Positions 52,692-60,095 of a stretch of DNA of 64,000 nt are shown piece after piece (position 1 is the stretch's first letter; each line of letters opens with the position of its first letter). Origin of the DNA: Nisaea nitritireducens (GTDB lineage Bacteria > Pseudomonadota > Alphaproteobacteria > Thalassobaculales > Thalassobaculaceae); NCBI RefSeq assembly GCF_014904795.1, contig NZ_JACZFS010000046.1, positions 60,756 through 124,755 on the forward strand, written 5' to 3'. Position numbers and translations under genes: made by a program. Under the pieces are notes generated by a model. The model was not told where the DNA came from and made no database searches. It worked only from the letters and a program-made list of their open reading frames with translations.

Positions 52692-53979
52692 TCCGTTTAC
52701 AGTCGCGCTGCTGCTCATCCTGTTTTTGGCTTTCGGCGGGCTCTCGATGGGCCTGGCGATGATCTGCGGCGCCTTCACCTACCTTCTGCTCGGCGGTTAC
52801 GATCCCTCGATCGCCTCCGAGACGCTGCTGCAGGGCCTTTTCCACGGTTACACGCTGCTTGCGATCCCGCTCTTCATCCTGGCCGCCGACATCATGAATA
52901 TCGGCACGCTGGCGGACCGGCTGCTGCGTTTCAGCCAGGCCCTGGTCGGGCGCTTCAAGGGCGGGCTCGGCCATGTGAACGTGGTCTCGTCGCTGATCTT
53001 CTCCGGCATGTCCGGCTCCGCCGTCGCCGATGCCGTCGGCATGGGCAAGATCATCATCACCATGATGACCAAGGATGGGAAATATTCCGGCTCTTATGCC
53101 GCCGCCATCACCGCGGCCTCGGCCACCATCGGGCCGATCATCCCGCCTTCCATTCCAATGGTGCTCTATGCCCTGGTCTCGGACCAGTCGGTCGGCTACC
53201 TGTTCGCCGCCGGTATGCTGCCGGGGCTGCTGATGGGCGTCGTGCTGATCATCATGAACATGATCATTGCGCATCGCCGGGATTTCGCGACCGACGAGGC
53301 CATCCCGTTGCGGGAACTGCCCGTGACGACTTTCCGCGCTATCCCTGCTTTGCTTCTCCCCGTCATCCTGCTGGGCGGGATCTATGGCGGCGTGATGACG
53401 CCGACCGAAGCGGCGGCCGTGGCCGCTTTCTACGCCCTCTCGATATCGATCTTGCTCTACCGCTCCGTCACCTTCAAAGGCTTCTACGAGGCCCTGCTCG
53501 GCTCAGCCCGTTCAACGGCAACGGTCGGCATCCTGATCGCCGGCGCCTTGACGTTCGATTATGTGGTGACGCGGGAGAATGTGCCGCAGATGATGGCCGA
53601 CTTCCTCGGCCAGTACGATCTTTCGCGGGTGGGTTTCCTGCTGGCCATCAATTTCATGTTTCTGGTGCTTGGCTGTATCCTGGAGTCAGGTGCGATCCTG
53701 CTGATTATCGTGCCGATCTTCCTGCCGACGGCCCAGGCGCTGGGCATCGATCTGGTGCATTTCGGCGTCGTTGCCGTGGTCAATGCCATGCTTGGCCTGA
53801 TCACCCCTCCCTACGGCCTTCTGCTCTTCATCGTGGCCTCGATCACGAAGCAACCGCTGATCCGGATCGTCAAGGATCTGCTGCCATTCCTGGCGGCTCT
53901 TCTGGTTGCGCTTGGCGTCATCACCTTCGTGCCGGACTTCGTGCTCTTCCTGCCGCGCCTGCTTGGGTACAAGGGCTAG
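52678..53979 (+). CDS. dctM: TRAP transporter large permease (DctM type)
   Basis: A 433-residue permease with about twelve spans. Signatures are HGYTLLAIPLFILAADIMN, GGLGHVNVVSSLIFSGMSGSA and AAITAASATIGPIIPPSIPM in order. GGVMTPTEAAAVAAFYAL and GLITPPYGLLLF complete the second half. The ATG at 52678 overlaps the DctQ frame; GGAG lies 5 bases before. It is the last gene of the shikimate/quinate-associated run; a stem follows the stop by 8 bases. Confidence 0.93.
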   Translation: MTMIDPFTVALLLILFLAFGGLSMGLAMICGAFTYLLLGGYDPSIASETLLQGLFHGYTLLAIPLFILAADIMNIGTLADRLLRFSQALVGRFKGGLGHVNVVSSLIFSGMSGSAVADAVGMGKIIITMMTKDGKYSGSYAAAITAASATIGPIIPPSIPMVLYALVSDQSVGYLFAAGMLPGLLMGVVLIIMNMIIAHRRDFATDEAIPLRELPVTTFRAIPALLLPVILLGGIYGGVMTPTEAAAVAAFYALSISILLYRSVTFKGFYEALLGSARSTATVGILIAGALTFDYVVTRENVPQMMADFLGQYDLSRVGFLLAINFMFLVLGCILESGAILLIIVPIFLPTAQALGIDLVHFGVVAVVNAMLGLITPPYGLLLFIVASITKQPLIRIVKDLLPFLAALLVALGVITFVPDFVLFLPRLLGYKG

Positions 53980-53987
53980 AATACAGT

Positions 53988-54013
53988 CCGCCAGCTTCGG
54001 TAGCTTCTGGCGG
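53988..54013 (+). terminator. Stem-loop after dctM
   Basis: CCGCCAG (53988-53994) and CTGGCGG (54007-54013) form a perfect 7-bp stem with a 12-base loop, 8 bases after the dctM stop. No T-run follows, so it is a poor intrinsic terminator, but it is well placed to protect the 3' end of the transcript. The 210 bases from here to the histidine kinase gene hold no feature I recognise. Confidence 0.4.
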
Positions 54014-54223
54014 TGCGCAACCTGAAGATGCGTATCGCTGGACTGGGTGTCCCCAGACGGGCAGTATTGCTGACTTATGTCGGGCGGCTTCCGGGGCTCT
54101 CTGAGCGATCAGAATGGGGAATGGATAGAGAGGAAACGTCTCTATTCGGCCTCGACTCCTGGTTTGCGGACGGGCTTACTCGCCACATAGGTCTTGAGAA
54201 AAGAGCAATGGGGCGGAAGATCG

Positions 54224-55621
54224 ATGAAGAAATCATCTCCGGATCTGAACGAAGGATCCGACTTCCATGACATCGGTGGAGATTTAATGCTGCGGCGTAT
54301 TGAGCCGCTATTCTATTCCAAATTTCCTGCCTTATCGAATATTGCCATTGCGGCTTTGATTTGCATTGCCGCGAAAGACCATGTCCCGCTTGAGTATCTT
54401 TTCGGATGGCTCCTGTTGATGGCGGGCGTCAGCACATACCGCATCATTCTCAACGGACAATTTAGCCGGGCGGAAATTGCCGATGTCGACGTGCTGATGT
54501 GGGAGCGGCGCATGTTCCTGTGCGCAGCCGTACAAGGAGGCATTTGGTCGGCGGTCGGTCTGGCCGTCGCGACCTTTCCAATGCCGATAGAAGTCCTTGG
54601 CGTTGTGTTGATGGCGGTCTGCGGGATGCTGGCTGGCTCTACCTTCACCATGACGGGCAGTCAGAAGGTTTTCCGGGCCTTTGTGCTGCCGGCCGGGATC
54701 GGGACGACCATCGGCATCGCCTTCATGGAGGGCGATGCAGGTCTTGTTCTATCGCTCATGGCGGTGGTCTTTCTGATCGTGGTGCTGATCTGGGGTTGGA
54801 CCATCTCAAAGGCGACAGACGAACGCCTGATGCTCGCCGCCGAGAAGGAGCATCTGCTCGTCAATCTCGAGCTGGCGCACCGTGAGGCGGAGCTCGAGAA
54901 GGATTTGAAGCAGGAAACCTTCAACAAGCTGGGGCACGAATTACGGACGCCACTCAACAGCATCATCGGGTTCGCTGAAATTATTGGCACCGAAGCCGTG
55001 GGCCCGATCGGAAACGCCAAATATAGAGAGTACGGATCGCTCGTCGCCGAGAGCGGAAAACACCTGTCGAACCTGATCGACGAAATGTTGAACCTGGCGA
55101 GAAGCGAGAGCCTTCAGGCAGCGATCGATAAAGAGCCTGTGGACATCGAGGAGATCATGGTTTTTTGCCGGGATCTGCTGGCTCCACTGGCAAGAAGGCG
55201 CGGCGTCGAGTTGAGAGTGTCGCGTGCAGAGGCACCCATTCCACTGATTTCAGCGGATCGCCTCAAGCTGCGCCAGGTTCTGATCAACCTGATAAACAAT
55301 GCGATCCATTACACCTTGCAGGGCGGGCAGGTTGACGTCGCCGTGAAGCGGGATGCCGACGATTTTATGGAGATTAGCGTTTCAGATACAGGTATCGGCA
55401 TGGCCGAAGCGGATATTCCCAAGGCACTGGAGCCTTTCAATCAGCTCGAGAGCGGAAAGACCCATAACCCGAGCGGCAAAGGGATCGGCCTCGCCTTATC
55501 CAAAAAATTCGTCGAACTGCATGGCGGGACTCTGACGATTGAAAGCGAATTTGGCGTCGGCACGAAAATCCGCGTTTTCCTGCCCATCGGGACGGGTGAC
55601 CAAGTGGCGGGCAGAGGCTGA
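54224..55621 (+). CDS. Membrane sensor histidine kinase
   Basis: A 465-residue kinase. About six hydrophobic segments lie between residues 35 and 190 (for example IAIAALICIAAKDHV and GVVLMAVCGMLAGSTFTM). A coiled segment (KEHLLVNLELAHREAELEKD) leads to the HisKA domain with His238 in LGHELRTPLNSIIGF. The HATPase domain has NLINNAIHYTLQGG, SDTGIGMAEADIP and GKGIGLALSKKFVELHGG. It lacks PAS domains, and no response regulator is next to it. ATG at 54224 has GGAAG in front; the frame is open to 54194. The HK resembles the kinase core of the PAS kinase at 41825. Confidence 0.88.
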   Translation: MKKSSPDLNEGSDFHDIGGDLMLRRIEPLFYSKFPALSNIAIAALICIAAKDHVPLEYLFGWLLLMAGVSTYRIILNGQFSRAEIADVDVLMWERRMFLCAAVQGGIWSAVGLAVATFPMPIEVLGVVLMAVCGMLAGSTFTMTGSQKVFRAFVLPAGIGTTIGIAFMEGDAGLVLSLMAVVFLIVVLIWGWTISKATDERLMLAAEKEHLLVNLELAHREAELEKDLKQETFNKLGHELRTPLNSIIGFAEIIGTEAVGPIGNAKYREYGSLVAESGKHLSNLIDEMLNLARSESLQAAIDKEPVDIEEIMVFCRDLLAPLARRRGVELRVSRAEAPIPLISADRLKLRQVLINLINNAIHYTLQGGQVDVAVKRDADDFMEISVSDTGIGMAEADIPKALEPFNQLESGKTHNPSGKGIGLALSKKFVELHGGTLTIESEFGVGTKIRVFLPIGTGDQVAGRG

Positions 55622-55631
55622 AAAGCTGCGC

Positions 55632-55666
55632 AAAAAAAATTGCCGAGAACCCAAAGGTTCCCGGCA
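55632..55666 (-). terminator. Rho-independent terminator of the small RNA
   Basis: TTGCCGGGAACC and GGTTCTCGGCAA on the minus strand pair over 12 positions with a single mismatch and a 4-base loop, and the stem runs straight into TTTTTTTT (55632-55639). On the plus strand the hairpin has no T-run, which fixes the direction. It ends transcripts coming from the small RNA region and perhaps from the LysR gene. Confidence 0.88.
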
Positions 55667-55762
55667 AGTTGAACAGGGAGGCTTCACGTCTGGGAGACGT
55701 AGGACCCCGAAGGGCCCTCTACTTCAGGCGGGGGCCTGAAGGACAGATGCTGCAAAGCAGCA
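55632..55762 (-). ncRNA. Multi-hairpin small RNA candidate with C-rich loops
   Basis: On the minus strand, four perfect or nearly perfect hairpins follow each other within 77 bases. They are TGCTGC/GCAGCA (55748-55762), CTTCAGGC/GCCTGAAG with loop CCCC (55722-55741), GGGCCC-TTCG-GGGTCC with a stable UUCG tetraloop (55702-55717), and ACGTCT/AGACGT with loop CCC (55686-55700). A single-stranded linker GAAGCCTCCCTGTTCAAC, containing the anti-Shine-Dalgarno-like CCTCCC, follows, then a terminator hairpin and eight T. No protein is encoded here. The 5' end and promoter are not located. I recognise no known RNA family; the C-rich loops resemble alphaproteobacterial small RNAs that base-pair with ribosome binding sites. 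Confidence 0.72.
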
Positions 55763-55802
55763 CCGTGATAATGAGTTAGATATGTCTATAAGACGTTAAC
55801 GA

Positions 55803-55844
55803 CCATGCATTTTTGTTCACTTCCGATATGCAAAAATTGCATGG
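55803..55844. repeat. Inverted repeat upstream of the small RNA
   Basis: CCATGCATTTTTG (55803-55815) and CAAAAATTGCATGG (55831-55844) are inverted copies differing by one inserted base. The right arm also lies in ATGCAAAAATTGCAT (55828-55842), a perfect palindrome with the T-N11-A form bound by LysR proteins. A 10-base palindrome CATTCGAATG follows at 55852. The block lies between the LysR stop and the small RNA and could be a regulator site for the RNA promoter. Confidence 0.45.
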
Positions 55845-55962
55845 CCATTTGCATTCGAATGTCAAATTAGTGAAACGAAAATAATTACGAATCAAAGCCC
55901 GTACGCCAAATTGGCTTTAAGATCTCTACGTTGTTGTCGTGCCTGACCGTTTTTCCGCTAGC

Positions 55963-56862
55963 TCAGAACTGCGTCAGTGCAACTTCCTGAATGAGAAAAT
56001 CGCGCAATACGGTAATTCTTTTCGAGTGCCGTAGCTCTTCCGGGTAGACGAAATAGGCCGGGACCTGGGGGCCTTCGAGATCCGGCATGACGCGGACCAG
56101 GCTGCTGTCTTCCTGGGCCAGGTAATCCGGTATCGCCGCAATGCCGACGCCGCCCTGAACGGCGCGCAGGATCGCGTAGTAATTATTCACAGAGAAGTTG
56201 TTCGTGTGCGCGCGCCGGTTGCCGCCCGTTGCAACCTCGCGCAACCAGTTCACGTTGGGGAAAGGGGGATGCGGCGTATCGCCGTACAGCACCAGCCGGT
56301 GGTTTTGCAGATCTTCCGCCGTCTGCGGCATGCCCGCGTGCTTCAGATAGGACGGGGCTGCATAGAGGTGCAGTTTGATGTTTTTGATATGACGTTGAAT
56401 CAGGTCTGGCTGGCGGGGCGGTGTCAGCCTGATGGCGACGTCGGCCTGACGCATGCCGAGATCAAGCTCGCCATCATCGATGATCAGGTTGACCGTAATC
56501 TCCGGATAAAGCTCCAGGAATTTGCCGATGCGCGAGGCAAGCCAGGTGGAGCCGAAGGCAACAGGCGTGGTGATCTTCAGCGGCCCGCGCGGCAGCTCCT
56601 TGCCTTCCGAAAGGCTGGCTTCGGCAGCGGCGAGCTTGGCAAAAACGTCCCGTGCAGTGCGGTACAGGGTCTCGCCTTGCTCGGTCAGGATCAGGCCGCG
56701 CGCATGTCTGTGAAAGAGCGCGACCTTGAGAGAGTCTTCAAGCTGACTGATTTGCCGGCTGACAGCGGATTGGCTGAGATTGAGCGTCTCACCCGCATGC
56801 GTAAAGCTCCCTGCCTCAGCAACGGCATGAAATACCCGGAGTTTGTCCCAGTCCATGGCCAT
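55963..56862 (-). CDS. LysR family transcriptional regulator
   Basis: A 299-residue LysR protein. The N-terminal HTH (about 4-65) reads WDKLRVFHAVAEAGSFTHAG then LNLSQSAVSRQISQLEDSL. The effector domain starts near residue 93 (LPRGPLKITTPVAFGSTWLA) and ends with a RITVLRDFLIQEV helix. The same gene next to trxB is common in Rhodospirillales from memory. It lies 139 bases downstream of trxB on the same strand; no divergent target is present, so its regulon is not apparent. A LysR-type T-N11-A palindrome lies about 120 bases beyond its stop. Confidence 0.92.
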   Translation of the reverse strand: MAMDWDKLRVFHAVAEAGSFTHAGETLNLSQSAVSRQISQLEDSLKVALFHRHARGLILTEQGETLYRTARDVFAKLAAAEASLSEGKELPRGPLKITTPVAFGSTWLASRIGKFLELYPEITVNLIIDDGELDLGMRQADVAIRLTPPRQPDLIQRHIKNIKLHLYAAPSYLKHAGMPQTAEDLQNHRLVLYGDTPHPPFPNVNWLREVATGGNRRAHTNNFSVNNYYAILRAVQGGVGIAAIPDYLAQEDSSLVRVMPDLEGPQVPAYFVYPEELRHSKRITVLRDFLIQEVALTQF

Positions 56863-57001
56863 AATGAACCGATCTCGCCTTTTTAGCTCAACGTTCCGTG
56901 CGTCAGTCTAAGCCAGAGGAGTCCTATGGACCAGAGGAACACGATGTAAAAAGCACTTTAGGGCAAAAGGGTTATCGGATCGTTACCGAGGGCGGTTGGA
57001 A

Positions 57002-57970
57002 TTACTCCGCCGCTTCGGCAGCCTGGTCCTCAAGTGCGGCGAGATATTTCTCCGCTTCCAGAGCCGCCATGCAGCCCATTCCTGCCGCCGTCACGGCTTG
57101 CCGGTAGACCTTGTCGACACAATCTCCGGCCGCATAGATGCCGGGAATCGAGGTTCGGGGGCTGCCTTTTTCGGTGATCAGATAGCCTTCATCATCCGCT
57201 TCGAGGGCTTCAACGAACGGTTTCGTCGCCGGATCGTGGCCGATGGCGACGAAAAATCCGGTCGCGGCGATCTCGGAAACCTCACCGGTCTTGATGTTCT
57301 TGATCCGGGCGCCTTCGACGCCGGCCATGGGACCTTCTCCACCGAGAACTTCCTCGACGACGCTGTCCCAGACCATTTCGATCTTCTCGTGCCGGAACAG
57401 ACGCTCCTGCATGATCTTCTCGGCGCGCAGTGAATCGCGGCGATGCACAAGCGTGACCTTGGAGGCAATGTTGGCGAGATAGAGGGCTTCCTCGACTGCC
57501 GTATTGCCGCCGCCGACCACGATGACCTCCTGGTTGCGGAAGAAGAACCCGTCGCAGGTGGCGCAGGCCGAGACACCCTTGCCGCTATAGGTCTGTTCGC
57601 TTTCAAGACCGAGCCAGCGTGCCTGGGCTCCGGTGGCGATGATGACGGCATCGGCAACGAACGTGTCGCCGCTATCCATGGCGAGCGTATAGGGGCGCTT
57701 GGAGAAATCGACCGAGGTGACGAGATCGTAGACGATCCGTGCGCCGACATGCTCGGCCTGTTTCTGCATCTGCTCCATCAGCCAGGGACCCTGAATGACG
57801 TCCGCGAACCCGGGATAGTTTTCCACCTCGGAGGTAATGGTCATCTGGCCGCCCGGCTGCAGGCCCGCAAGCACCACCGGCTTCAGGTTGGCGCGGGCGG
57901 TGTAGATGGCGGCGGTCAGTCCGGCGGCGCCGGATCCGATGATGACAATTTTCTCGCGGTGTTCGGTCAT
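57002..57970 (-). CDS. trxB: Thioredoxin-disulfide reductase
   Basis: A 322-residue FAD enzyme that passes electrons from NADPH to thioredoxin. FAD-binding GSGAAGLTAAIYTARANLKP (12-31) and GGQMTITSEVENYPGF, the redox-active CATC (Cys136, Cys139) in VSACATCDGFFFRNQ, NADPH-binding VVGGGNTAVEEALYL and HRRDSLRA, and GIYAAGDCVDKVYRQAVTA near the C-terminus are all present. The ATG at 57970 (MTEHREKIVIIGSG) is preferred over the longer open frame. Single gene followed by LysR. Confidence 0.96.
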   Translation of the reverse strand: MTEHREKIVIIGSGAAGLTAAIYTARANLKPVVLAGLQPGGQMTITSEVENYPGFADVIQGPWLMEQMQKQAEHVGARIVYDLVTSVDFSKRPYTLAMDSGDTFVADAVIIATGAQARWLGLESEQTYSGKGVSACATCDGFFFRNQEVIVVGGGNTAVEEALYLANIASKVTLVHRRDSLRAEKIMQERLFRHEKIEMVWDSVVEEVLGGEGPMAGVEGARIKNIKTGEVSEIAATGFFVAIGHDPATKPFVEALEADDEGYLITEKGSPRTSIPGIYAAGDCVDKVYRQAVTAAGMGCMAALEAEKYLAALEDQAAEAAE

Positions 57971-58069
57971 GGGGGCGGGCAGTCCTGCTATCTGGGGGCG
58001 TCGCGGCCGGTCTCTGAGAGTGTCTTCGAACATAAGCAACCGGTCGGAGCGGAACAAGCCGCGCGAGGG

Positions 58070-58480
58070 TCATTCATAAGAAGATCCTGCATGTTTAGGC
58101 AGTTCGTCGTCGCAGACCGTCCATGAAAGCCGCTCATTCCAGTACACGTGATGTGTGGGGGTGACCGAATCCGGCTCTTCCAGCGTTGCGGCGAACAGAT
58201 GGATTTCATCCGCAAACCGGTCCGAACGGAAGGCGAGCGGGGTTCCGCAATGCCCGCAGAAAAGCCGCTCTACGCCGGGTGAGGATATGAAAATCGCAGG
58301 CGGCGTGCCGGTGAAACGGACCGCTTCCCGGGGGATGCCGATATAGGTGGTGTAGGCCGAGCCGGTCTGCCGCCTGCAGCTTTCGCAGTGGCAATGGCCA
58401 ACCCAGTTCGGCGGGCCGGAAAATGTATAATGTGTCGCGCCGCAGAGGCAGTGCCCCCGCTGTTCGGCATCTGCATTCAT
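58070..58480 (-). CDS. GFA family zinc-binding protein
   Basis: A 136-residue Mss4-like protein of the glutathione-dependent formaldehyde-activating enzyme (GFA) family. Zinc cysteines are visible as CLCG in RGHCLCGATHY, HCHCESCRRQTGSAY and LFCGHCGTPLAF. Most members are not true GFA enzymes; a carbon-sulfur lyase role is possible. The ATG at 58480 (MNADAEQ) has GGAG about 10 bases ahead; an ATG at 58489 is too close to it. It is divergent from the methyltransferase gene at 58595. Confidence 0.86.
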   Translation of the reverse strand: MNADAEQRGHCLCGATHYTFSGPPNWVGHCHCESCRRQTGSAYTTYIGIPREAVRFTGTPPAIFISSPGVERLFCGHCGTPLAFRSDRFADEIHLFAATLEEPDSVTPTHHVYWNERLSWTVCDDELPKHAGSSYE

Positions 58481-58594
58481 CGTGCCCATGCTCCACGGTT
58501 TCCGGAACAGTAAAAGCTGAATGTTGACAGCCATCAACCACGCCGTCATGTCTCACTTGGATCCGAAAACTGCCCCAGCATTGGAAAGTAGTCC

Positions 58595-59395
58595 ATGCCC
58601 GATTGGCCCGCCTGGCTGACAGCTCTTCTTCTCGCGACCAATCTGCTGTCGCTGGTTGCACTCTTTTTTGTCACACGCCGGATGCTGAAGCTCCGGCGGC
58701 AGAAAAAGCGGGCTTTTGCCTTTTCGCAGTATCCCGTTCGGAAGGTGAAACTGGAAGAGGTTGCGCCCTGTTTCGAGATGACCCGTTACGGGCCGAGCCC
58801 GGACTCGGAAGTCCGGTTCATCGGAGGGGAAGGTGTGGTCGCGTCTCTTTCCGACCGTGAATCCTGGGTCATGGCCGCGCTGGCGAAGAACGTGAAGCGT
58901 GTATTCGAATTCGGCACCTGTTCCGGCAAGACCGCGCATGTGTTCGCGCAGAATGCGGCGCCGGACTCGGAAATCTTCACGCTGACGCTGCATCCCGACG
59001 ATCTGGCCGCAACGGAATTCAATCTCGGGGACGATAAGCAGCACCGGGACATCGCGGTGGCCGAATCCTCTTTCGAGACGTTCTATTACAACGGACAGCC
59101 CTCGGAAAAGCACATCCGGCAGATCTTTTCCGACAGCAAATCCTACGATGAGGAGCCGCTGCGCGGTTCTGTGGATCTGATCTTTATCGATGGCGCACAC
59201 ACCCGTTCCTACGTCGAGAGCGACACCCGCAAGGCGCTGAACATGCTGACAGATGACGGTGTCATCCTGTGGCACGACTACAAGCCTGACGCCCCGGACG
59301 TGTTCGCTTTCCTGAACGAGCTTTCCGGGACGCTGCCCTTGATGCATATCGCGGATACGGATCTGGTGATGTACAGACGCGAAAAGGCGTCCTGA
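58595..59395 (+). CDS. Membrane-anchored class I SAM-dependent methyltransferase
   Basis: A 266-residue protein. The first 30 residues hold one membrane span (WLTALLLATNLLSLVALFFV) followed by a very basic stretch (RRMLKLRRQKKR), so the catalytic domain should face the cytosol. The methyltransferase core has VFEFGTCSGKTAHVFAQNA (SAM loop), LTLHPDD, and VDLIFIDGAHTRSYVESDT, typical of the Methyltransf_24 group, as also GVILWHDYKPDAPDVF. The acceptor is unknown. An N-terminal anchor is uncommon for this group. Convergent with the PAS_5 gene. Confidence 0.82.
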   Translation: MPDWPAWLTALLLATNLLSLVALFFVTRRMLKLRRQKKRAFAFSQYPVRKVKLEEVAPCFEMTRYGPSPDSEVRFIGGEGVVASLSDRESWVMAALAKNVKRVFEFGTCSGKTAHVFAQNAAPDSEIFTLTLHPDDLAATEFNLGDDKQHRDIAVAESSFETFYYNGQPSEKHIRQIFSDSKSYDEEPLRGSVDLIFIDGAHTRSYVESDTRKALNMLTDDGVILWHDYKPDAPDVFAFLNELSGTLPLMHIADTDLVMYRREKAS

Positions 59396-59419
59396 CGAAG
59401 CACGGACCAGGCGGAGGAA

Positions 59420-59974
59420 CTACTGAAGTTCCGCGCAGGGTATCCGGATGATGAGTTCCGGTACGTTCGCTTTCCCGCCGGAGGCCATGTGCTGCAGTCT
59501 GTAAAGGCTGATGCCGAGCATGACGTCGATTGTCCCGTCCTCGGAGGTCATCGGAAGCAGCAGGCGTTCGGCCTGCCAGACTTCCATCGATGTCAGGCGC
59601 TCGTCCAGGGCGCCATACAGGACGGCCGGCCAGCCGACGACGCTATCCCACCTGCTTCTGACCATCGGGTAGTCATGCTCGCCGACAATGTCGCGGATCG
59701 TCCGCCCCCGGATGCTCCCGCCCCAGGCTTCGTTGACGCTCTCGCCTGCGAGCTGGCAGACAAATTCCTGCTGCCGGGGATCAAATTGATAAATCCAGAC
59801 AAAGCGCAGCAGACTCGGGATGGTCACGGGGGAGAATGACTTGCGGCGCGGCACCAGGGCGTCGCCACGCGCATCAAGCCAGGCCCCGAAAAAGCTCTGG
59901 ATCTTGGGGCTCGCGTCCGGGACGCGTCTGCGGAATTCCGCCTGCGCTCTGTCTTTGGGCGTCATGTTTGTCAT
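59420..59974 (-). CDS. PAS_5 domain protein (PAS-only)
   Basis: About 184 residues that consist mainly of one PAS_5 domain: SFFGAWLDARGDALVPRRKS, then a central SLLRFVWIYQFDPRQQEFVCQLAGESVNEAWG, RTIRDIVGEHD, and a final strand SLYRLQHM. This domain is found in alphaproteobacterial stand-alone proteins; the ligand and partners are unknown. Two ATGs (59974 and 59965) and an upstream GTG are possible starts; none has a strong ribosome site. It has no output domain. Confidence 0.78.
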   Translation of the reverse strand: MTNMTPKDRAQAEFRRRVPDASPKIQSFFGAWLDARGDALVPRRKSFSPVTIPSLLRFVWIYQFDPRQQEFVCQLAGESVNEAWGGSIRGRTIRDIVGEHDYPMVRSRWDSVVGWPAVLYGALDERLTSMEVWQAERLLLPMTSEDGTIDVMLGISLYRLQHMASGGKANVPELIIRIPCAELQ

Positions 59975-60095
59975 GGAAAAGTCGATACCTCGGTCAGGCA
60001 CGACCATATACCGGGAAACGTTAACCTAGTGTTTCCCGTTTTCCATGAAACGGCAGATTTTTAAGAAATACTGCCAATCGGTATGATTAGCGCGG

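Noticed and set aside
54013..54270. 85-residue plus-strand open frame after dctM
   Set aside because: No ribosome site or similarity; it overlaps the kinase start in another frame and a stem after dctM.
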